This document shows positions 58,129 to 64,000 of a stretch of 64,000 bases of DNA, piece by piece (position 1 is the stretch's first letter; every line of letters starts with the position of its first letter). The translations under genes and the position numbers were made by a program. The notes beneath the pieces were generated by a model. It was given only the letters and a program-made list of their open reading frames with translations, did no database searches and had not been told where the DNA came from. The DNA comes from CAXXOK01 sp963675655 (GTDB lineage Bacteria; Bacillota; Clostridia; Christensenellales; Aristaeellaceae). The DNA lies in contig OY776489.1 in the NCBI GenBank assembly GCA_963675655.1, positions 248,001 to 312,000 on the forward strand. The letters are read 5' to 3'.

Positions 58129-59460
58129 TTACCGTTTCGTCAGATAATCCGTGGTGTACGTGCCGTCCAGAAACGGGGATTCGCAAAGCAGGTCGATATG
58201 CGTCTGCGCATTGTGCTCCACGCCCTCCACCACCATTTCACACAGCGCCGCCTGCATTTTGCGGATGGCCTCGGCCCGCGTACGGGCGGAAACGATGAGC
58301 TTGGCAATCATACTATCATAAAACGGGGGGATCATATAGCCCTGATACAGAGCCGTATCAAACCGCACCCACGGGCCGCCCGGCACATGTAACAGACTGA
58401 TCTGCCCGCAGCTGGGCCGGAAATCGTGCGCCGGGTCTTCGGCATTGATGCGGCATTCAATCGCGTGGCGCTGAATGCGCACATCCTTTTGCTTGAGCGT
58501 CAGCTTCTGCCCGCTGGCAATGCGGATTTGCCACTTCACCAAATCCACGCCGGTCACCATTTCGGTTACGGGATGTTCCACCTGCAAGCGGGTGTTCATC
58601 TCCATAAAGTAGAAATGTCCGTCCTGCGTCAGTAAAAACTCGATTGTGCCCGCGCCGACATACCCTACGGTTTTCGCCGCGGCGACAGACGCTTCAATCA
58701 GCTCTTTTCGCATCTGCGGCGTTACGCATACGGCAGGGCTTTCCTCCAGAATCTTCTGGTTTTTACGTTGCATGGAGCAATCGCGTTCGCCCAAGCATAA
58801 CACATTACCGTACTGATCGCAAAGCAGCTGCGTTTCAATATGCTTTACATGGGTTAATAATTTTTCCATATACAGCGCGCCGTCGCCAAAAGCACTTTGC
58901 GCTTCGGCAGCCGCGCTCGCAAACGCAGCGGCGATTTCGCTTTCGTCATTTACACGGCGAATCCCGCGCCCGCCGCCACCCGCCCGTGCCTTCAGCAGCA
59001 GCGGAAACCCAATGGCTTTGGCTTCGCGTTTGGCATCTTCGACCGTCGCTACCAGATCGCAGCCGGGGATGACAGGCACGCCCGCTTCCCGCATGGTGCG
59101 GCGTGCGGCGTCCTTATCGCCCATTTGCAGCATCACTTCATATGGCGCGCCGATAAAACGGATGCCCTGCTCTTCGCACAGTTTGGCGAAGGTGGGGTTT
59201 TCGCTCAGCAGCCCATATCCGGGATGGATCGCTTCCACACCGCAGGCACGCGCCACGGTGAGAATCGCATCCATATTTAAATAGCTTTTTTGCGTTGGCG
59301 CCGGACCGATGCAATAGCTTTCGTCGGCCAGCGATACATGCAGCGCGTCACGATCGGCCTGTGAAAATACGGCCACCGTAGCAACGCCCATTTCCTTACA
59401 CGCGCGGATGACACGAATGGCAATCTCCCCGCGGTTAGCAATCAGGATTTTGGAGAACAT
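58129..59460 (-). CDS. accC: Biotin carboxylase
   Basis: 443 residues from the ATG at 59460 (GGAGGGAGG upstream). ATP-grasp enzyme: ILIANRGEIAIRVIRA at the start, KARAGGGGRGIR near 158, EMNTRLQVEHPVTE near 287 with catalytic Glu/Arg. Carboxylates the biotin of AccB. Confidence 0.95.
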   Translation of the reverse strand: MFSKILIANRGEIAIRVIRACKEMGVATVAVFSQADRDALHVSLADESYCIGPAPTQKSYLNMDAILTVARACGVEAIHPGYGLLSENPTFAKLCEEQGIRFIGAPYEVMLQMGDKDAARRTMREAGVPVIPGCDLVATVEDAKREAKAIGFPLLLKARAGGGGRGIRRVNDESEIAAAFASAAAEAQSAFGDGALYMEKLLTHVKHIETQLLCDQYGNVLCLGERDCSMQRKNQKILEESPAVCVTPQMRKELIEASVAAAKTVGYVGAGTIEFLLTQDGHFYFMEMNTRLQVEHPVTEMVTGVDLVKWQIRIASGQKLTLKQKDVRIQRHAIECRINAEDPAHDFRPSCGQISLLHVPGGPWVRFDTALYQGYMIPPFYDSMIAKLIVSARTRAEAIRKMQAALCEMVVEGVEHNAQTHIDLLCESPFLDGTYTTDYLTKR

Positions 59461-59501
59461 AGAGCCTCCCTCCGGTTGATAAGCGATTCCCACAGCCTTG
59501 A

Positions 59502-59945
59502 TCAGGCGCGGTTTTTATCGCTCCCTGCTTCTTCATTAGCAATCAGTGCAAAGGAGAATTCTCCCTGCGCGGCAACTTTTCCGTCCAGCAGAGCTTTCCC
59601 CTGCGTTACGTAAAACGGACCGTTTTGCCGGGTAATGTTGGCTTCCAGCGTCAGCGTATCGCCGGGGCGGGCCGGCTGGCGGAACCGTACATTGTTCATT
59701 CCGGTAAAAAACGGCGTCTTCCCCAGCAGCTTATCCCCCAGCAGCACCGCGCAGGTTTGTCCAATCATTTCGCACAGCACAACGCCGGGCACTACGGGAT
59801 TACCGGGAAAATGCCCCTGTACAAACCACTCGTCGCCCCGTACAGTATAGTGGCCAACTGCTTCGTTTTCTTTCAGGGTCGCATCGTCCACCAACAGCAT
59901 CGGTTCACGATGCGGTAAAAAATGCTTGATCTCTTCTTTATTCAT
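59502..59945 (-). CDS. fabZ: 3-hydroxyacyl-ACP dehydratase
   Basis: 147 residues. Hot-dog fold; LPHREPMLLVDD near 10, the catalytic GHFPGNPVVPGVVLCEMIGQ region with His and Glu at about 45-64. Dehydrates 3-hydroxyacyl-ACP in each elongation round. Confidence 0.94.
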   Translation of the reverse strand: MNKEEIKHFLPHREPMLLVDDATLKENEAVGHYTVRGDEWFVQGHFPGNPVVPGVVLCEMIGQTCAVLLGDKLLGKTPFFTGMNNVRFRQPARPGDTLTLEANITRQNGPFYVTQGKALLDGKVAAQGEFSFALIANEEAGSDKNRA

Positions 59946-59968
59946 GACTCTATCCTTTTATTCCGTTA

Positions 59969-60406
59969 TCAGACGATTTTCATGATGGTCTGTCCAAATT
60001 CCAGCACAGCGCCATCGAGCGCTAAAATATCCACAATGCGGCCGGTTACAGGCGCGGTGATGTCGTTCATCAGCTTCATCGCTTCGATAATACAAACCAC
60101 CTGCCCTTTTTCCACCGTATCGCCAACACGCACAAACGGCTTGGCATCGGGCGACGGGGCGGCGTAAAACACCCCAACCATCGGCGCTTTCAGCTCGCAC
60201 AGATTGTTAAAGTCGTTCTGCTCTTCTTCCGAAACGCTGTGGGGCGCGACCGCAGGGTCGATGACGGGTTGGGGAGCAGCGACGGTTACAACCTGCTTTG
60301 TGCCCCGCTCCAGCCGGATGTGGGCTTCCCCTTCGCTATATTCTAGCACAGATAAATCCGCGTGATTCATAACATCCGCTAATGTTTTAATATCGCTGAT
60401 CTTCAT
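59969..60406 (-). CDS. accB: Biotin carboxyl carrier protein
   Basis: 145 residues from the ATG at 60406. Helical N-terminus, a Pro/Ala linker (about 42-60) and a biotinyl domain with EAMKLMN, biotin on K111. Overlaps fabF by four bases. Confidence 0.94.
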   Translation of the reverse strand: MKISDIKTLADVMNHADLSVLEYSEGEAHIRLERGTKQVVTVAAPQPVIDPAVAPHSVSEEEQNDFNNLCELKAPMVGVFYAAPSPDAKPFVRVGDTVEKGQVVCIIEAMKLMNDITAPVTGRIVDILALDGAVLEFGQTIMKIV

Positions 60407-61647
60407 TCTTTCACCCTCCTGAGCGCCAAACAGCCATTGTGCCCGCCAAAGCCAAGCGAAATACTCAGCGCGATATCGCACTGCGCTTCCCGTTTGGTCA
60501 GCGGAATATAGTCCAAATCGCACGCCGGGTCCGGCTCCGTTAAGCCAATGGTGGGCGGCAGCACGCCGGTTTCCAGCGCCAATACCGATACGATGCATTC
60601 CACCGCGCCCGCTGCGCCAAGCATATGGCCCGTCATGCTCTTGGTGGAGGAGATCATGGCGCTCCGCGCGGCCGTTTCACCCAACGCTTTCTTAATCGCC
60701 AGCGTTTCGCTGGTATCGTTGAGCGGCGTACCCGTGCCATGGGCGTTGATATATACGCGGTCATCCGGCGTATACTCCGCTTCTTCCATCGCCAGCCGGA
60801 TTGCGCGCGCCCCCGCCACAGCTTCGGGATGCGGCGCAGTGACATGATAAGCGTCGCAGGTATTGCCATAACCGCAAATTTCCGCCAGTATCGTAGCGCC
60901 GCGGTTCACGGCGTGGGTATAGCTTTCCAGTACCACTACGCCTGCGCCTTCGCCCATCACAAACCCTGCACGTCGTTTATCAAACGGCAGACTTGCCAGC
61001 AGCGGATCCGGCTGGGTGGACAGCGCCATGCAGTTGGTAAAACCGCCGACGGCGAGCGGGCAAATCGCCGCTTCTGCGCCGCCCGCTACAATCGCATCCG
61101 CATACCCCGCTTTAATAGCGTGGAACGCTTCGCCCACCGCATGGGTGGAAGTTGCGCATGCCGTCATCACCGGCAAGCTGGGGCCTTGCGCATTGTACGC
61201 AATTGCCACCTGCCCGGAGGCAATGTTTGCAATCATCATCGGGATAAAGTGGGGGGATACCCGCTCCGGCCCGCGTGTTAAACACTTGCCCGCTTCGGTT
61301 ACAAACGTCTGCATACCGCCGATGCCCGAACCAATATAAACGCCCAGCCGCTCCGACTGAATGTTTTCGTTGCTGACAAGCCCGCTTTGCGCCATCGCCT
61401 GCTTTGCAGCCGCAATCGCGTATTGAGCATACGGATCCAGTTTGCGCGCGGCGTTTTTATCCATGCCGTGCTGCGTGGGATCAAACCCTTTGAGCTCCGC
61501 GGCCAACGTTACTTTCATGCCGGTGGTATCAAAGCTTTGAATTTGGCCGATACCACATACGCCGTCCGTAAGCGCCTGCCAGAAATCCGGGATATTCAAA
61601 CCCACAGGCGTCACCGCGCCCATTCCAGTAATCACCACACGCTCCAT
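60403..61647 (-). CDS. fabF: 3-oxoacyl-ACP synthase II
   Basis: 414 residues. Thiolase fold with catalytic Cys in TACATSTHAVGEA (about 163), His in NAHGTGTPLND (about 303) and the second His in KSMTGHMLGAAG (about 340). Elongating condensing enzyme. Full length. Confidence 0.95.
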   Translation of the reverse strand: MERVVITGMGAVTPVGLNIPDFWQALTDGVCGIGQIQSFDTTGMKVTLAAELKGFDPTQHGMDKNAARKLDPYAQYAIAAAKQAMAQSGLVSNENIQSERLGVYIGSGIGGMQTFVTEAGKCLTRGPERVSPHFIPMMIANIASGQVAIAYNAQGPSLPVMTACATSTHAVGEAFHAIKAGYADAIVAGGAEAAICPLAVGGFTNCMALSTQPDPLLASLPFDKRRAGFVMGEGAGVVVLESYTHAVNRGATILAEICGYGNTCDAYHVTAPHPEAVAGARAIRLAMEEAEYTPDDRVYINAHGTGTPLNDTSETLAIKKALGETAARSAMISSTKSMTGHMLGAAGAVECIVSVLALETGVLPPTIGLTEPDPACDLDYIPLTKREAQCDIALSISLGFGGHNGCLALRRVKE

Positions 61648-61697
61648 GCGTAATCCCTCCTGCCGGTTGTGGAAAATGGTGTCTTCGTCCTAACCGT

Positions 61698-62438
61698 TTA
61701 CATTAACATGCCGCCGTCAACCTGCAATACCTGCCCGGTAATATAGCCTGCGCTATCCGAGCAGAGAAACGCTACGGCCTTGGCTACATCCTGCGCCTGT
61801 CCAATCCGCTTAAGTGGAATACTCTGACAGGCGGCTTCCAGCGTTTGCTCGCCAAGTACGGCGGTCATATCCGTTTGGATAAAACCGGGGGCAACGGCGT
61901 TGCAGGTAATCCCGCGGGCGCCCAGCTCCCGTGCAATGGTCTTGGTCAGACCGATCATACCAGCCTTGGCCGAAGCATAATTTGCCTGCCCCGGATTGCC
62001 CATCAAGCCCGCGACAGATGTAATGTTGACAATACGGCCCGCGCGTTTGCGCAGGAAGCCCGCCGATGTATGGCGGATTAGGTTGAACGCACCTTTTAGG
62101 TTTACGGCGATCACGCTGTCAAAGTCCTCTTCGCTCATACGCATGCAGAGCTTATCTTTCGTGATGCCCGCGTTGTTAATCAGCAGATCGATGCCGCCAA
62201 AATCAGCAGTCACCGCATCCACAAGTTCTTTGGTTGCAGTAAAATCCGCAACATTGCAGCGGTACGCCTTGGCTTTAACGCCAAGCGCCGTCAGCTGCGC
62301 GAGCGTCTCGCCCGCCATTTGTTCGTTGCCAGCATAGGCAAACGCAACCGCCGCACCGTTTGCGGCCAGTTCCAAACAGATTGCGCGCCCAATACCGCGG
62401 CTACCGCCGGTGACCAGCGCTGTTTTTCCCGTTAGCAT
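61698..62438 (-). CDS. fabG: 3-oxoacyl-ACP reductase
   Basis: 246 residues, short-chain dehydrogenase: TGGSRGIGRAI (10-20), NNAGITKD near 89, catalytic Tyr/Lys in YASAKAG near 154. Reduces 3-ketoacyl-ACP with NADPH. Overlaps fabD by 7 bases. Confidence 0.95.
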   Translation of the reverse strand: MLTGKTALVTGGSRGIGRAICLELAANGAAVAFAYAGNEQMAGETLAQLTALGVKAKAYRCNVADFTATKELVDAVTADFGGIDLLINNAGITKDKLCMRMSEEDFDSVIAVNLKGAFNLIRHTSAGFLRKRAGRIVNITSVAGLMGNPGQANYASAKAGMIGLTKTIARELGARGITCNAVAPGFIQTDMTAVLGEQTLEAACQSIPLKRIGQAQDVAKAVAFLCSDSAGYITGQVLQVDGGMLM

Positions 62439-63358
62439 CGGCTGCCCTCCTTATACAGGGACAGGGTTTGCGTAAGCGAATCCGCATCCTCCACATTGGC
62501 GATGCGCTCCGCGCCTCCAATTTTTGAGATCAGGCCGCTGAGCGTATGCCCTGCGCCAACCTCGATAAAATCTGTAAATCCATCGGCAATCATCCCCCGG
62601 ATTAGCGTGGTCCACCGCACGGGATGATCCACCTGCTGCCCAAGCAGCGTAGCAGCGTCCTGCACGGTGTACAGCCCGCAAGTCGCATCGGCATACAGTG
62701 GCCATTCCAGCTGTGCAAAGGACAAGCCTTTTGCATACTCAGCCAAGCCCTGCGCAGCATCCCGCATAAAGGGGCTATGGAAGCCTCCGCTTACCGCCAG
62801 CGGCAGCGCACGGCCGCCAGCCGCCTTAACCGCCTGAGAAAAGGCAGGGATCGCATCGCTTTGTAGCGCACATACCACCTGACCGGGGCAATTGTAATTC
62901 ACCGGATACGCACCATGCGCTTCGCAAAGTGTTTCCACTGCGTCGTCCGCCAGTTTCAGCACGGCCACCATGCCACCGGGATGGTCGGCTGCGCAGCGCT
63001 CCATCAACGCAGCCCGCTCCATCACCAGCGCAAAAGCCTGCGCAAAAGTAAGCATACCGCTTACCGGCAGTGCGGCAATTTCGCCGAGCGAAAACCCTGC
63101 CAGTCCAGCCGGCTGCACGCCGGCTTCCATCAACGCAGCCGCGCAGGCGTAATCCACCGCCATTAAGGCAGGCTGGGTGTTGATCGTCCGGCTAAGGTCT
63201 TCCTTCGTACCGGAAAAGCACAGTTCCAGCGTACCGGGACGCAGCGCTTCCGCCTCGTCCAGCACGCGCTTGGCAGCGGGAGATGATTCGTACAGGCTTT
63301 TTCCCATACCGGCATACTGCGCGCCCTGACCGGCAAAAACGAATGCTATTTTACCCAT
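62432..63358 (-). CDS. fabD: Malonyl-CoA-ACP transacylase
   Basis: 308 residues. FAGQGAQYAGMGK at the start and the nucleophile motif GFSLGE near 89, where Phe replaces the His of the usual GHSLGE; substitutions here are known in clostridial FabD. Catalytic His in SGGFHSPFM near 201. Loads malonyl on ACP. Overlaps fabK by 13 bases. Confidence 0.94.
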   Translation of the reverse strand: MGKIAFVFAGQGAQYAGMGKSLYESSPAAKRVLDEAEALRPGTLELCFSGTKEDLSRTINTQPALMAVDYACAAALMEAGVQPAGLAGFSLGEIAALPVSGMLTFAQAFALVMERAALMERCAADHPGGMVAVLKLADDAVETLCEAHGAYPVNYNCPGQVVCALQSDAIPAFSQAVKAAGGRALPLAVSGGFHSPFMRDAAQGLAEYAKGLSFAQLEWPLYADATCGLYTVQDAATLLGQQVDHPVRWTTLIRGMIADGFTDFIEVGAGHTLSGLISKIGGAERIANVEDADSLTQTLSLYKEGSRC

Positions 63359-64000
63359 TTGCCAGCCCCCGTGAGCAGGCCTTCCGCCTGTGCAAACATC
63401 GGTTCAATAATATCCTTTGCAGGTTTAATTGCATGCACCATAGCAGCAGCCTGCCCGGCCAGAAAACAACCTTCATCCATATTGCCGTCCATCGCCGCTT
63501 TGCGCAGGGCGCCTACACCCAGCGCTTCCAGCTCCTCGTCAGAGGTGGAAGGGTTGTACTCTTTTTCCTGATACCCGCGCGTAAACGGATTTTTAATACT
63601 GCGCACCGCATGGCCAAGACGTTTACCCGTTACAACAGTATCAATATCCTTAGCGGCCAGCACCTTTTGCTTATAGTTATCGTGGATGGTGCATTCCTCG
63701 GCACACAGGAATACGGTGCCGCACTGCACGCCCACCGCACCCAGCATGAACGCCGCCGCAATTCCGCGACCATCGGCAATACCGCCCGCAGCAATGACGG
63801 GGATTTTCACCGCGTCCACCACCTGCGGAACCAGCGCCATAGTGCTCAGGTCGCCTACGTGACCGCCGCTTTCGCCGCCTTCGGCGATAACAGCAAAAGC
63901 GCCTGCGCGCTCCACCAGCTTCGCCACAGCAATGGAAGGCACAACCGGAATCACTTTAATCCCGGCAGCAATCCAGCTTTTCATGTAAGCTGTCGGCAAG
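63346..64000 (-). CDS. fabK: Enoyl-ACP reductase II (partial, cut by window edge)
   Basis: Last 217 codons of an FMN-dependent enoyl reductase/2-nitropropane dioxygenase-like barrel: EGGESGGHVG (the FabK substrate loop with its His), PVIAAGGIADGRG and GVQCGTVFLCAEEC for flavin binding. The start lies beyond base 64000. FabK is the triclosan-resistant enoyl reductase of many Firmicutes and the only enoyl reductase in this operon. Confidence 0.92.
   Translation of the reverse strand, partial: LPTAYMKSWIAAGIKVIPVVPSIAVAKLVERAGAFAVIAEGGESGGHVGDLSTMALVPQVVDAVKIPVIAAGGIADGRGIAAAFMLGAVGVQCGTVFLCAEECTIHDNYKQKVLAAKDIDTVVTGKRLGHAVRSIKNPFTRGYQEKEYNPSTSDEELEALGVGALRKAAMDGNMDEGCFLAGQAAAMVHAIKPAKDIIEPMFAQAEGLLTGAGKWVK

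Noticed and set aside
58073..58186. Longer accD starting at ATG 58186
   Set aside because: Would overlap accC by 58 bases and add residues foreign to AccD; the TTG at 58072 has the ribosome site.

Overview
The window reads as chromosome of an anaerobic Firmicute (Bacillota, class Clostridia). The signs are Gram-positive style Shine-Dalgarno sites, consensus TTGACA/TATAAT promoters, a FabK-type enoyl reductase, sugar ABC transporters with cleavable signal peptides, and a siphovirus prophage whose genes all look like Firmicute phage families. I cannot name the genus from the sequence alone.

Region 1 (1-4210, minus strand) is a sugar operon. A GntR/FadR regulator comes first, then a solute-binding protein, two permeases and the N-terminal subunit of a split transketolase that runs off the left edge. 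It starts from a consensus promoter with a palindromic operator, which suggests control by a sugar acid or pentose product.

Region 2 (about 5131-41432) is a complete 36.3 kb prophage inserted in the anticodon arm of a tRNA-Ser(GCU) gene. A 19-bp core is repeated exactly at both ends. The prophage supplies a new 3' half of the tRNA on the right, and the displaced old 3' half lies at the left end beside the integrase. Diverged copies of the phage attachment arm lie outside the left end and point to earlier integrations at the same tRNA. The prophage holds, in order: integrase, secreted protein, ImmA peptidase and CI-like repressor (minus strand); then on the plus strand Cro, early genes, a tRNA-Gly, AbrB, a probable AcrIIA9/PcfK-like protein next to PcfJ, DUF3102, a MazG-like protein, a HUH-type Rep endonuclease, VRR-NUC nuclease and late regulator. 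A promoter-tRNA-like RNA-terminator unit separates these from HNH, terminase, portal, protease, capsid, connectors, tail tube, a frameshifted tail chaperone, tape measure, baseplate, a glycine-rich receptor-binding protein, endolysin and holin genes. Four minus-strand cargo genes at the right end are served by two identical 72-bp promoter cassettes.

Region 3 (41371-47400) holds two tRNA-Ser genes with a shared promoter, ftsH, and a second sugar ABC operon whose promoter carries LacI-type operators. A MATE efflux gene follows on the plus strand.

Region 4 (48904-55541, minus) is an aromatic amino acid operon: aroF, tyrA, aroB, pheA, a fused aroE-aroK, aroQ and a histidine phosphatase. Upstream lies a 30-codon leader peptide with eight Phe/Tyr codons in 16 positions, followed by an intrinsic terminator. 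This has the layout of a ribosome-mediated attenuator. aroA and aroC are not in the window.

Region 5 (55600-64000, minus) is a type II fatty acid synthesis operon: fabK (cut by the right edge), fabD, fabG, fabF, accB, fabZ, accC, accD, accA and a DegV/FakB-like fatty-acid-binding protein. Genes overlap or nearly touch, so co-transcription is likely.
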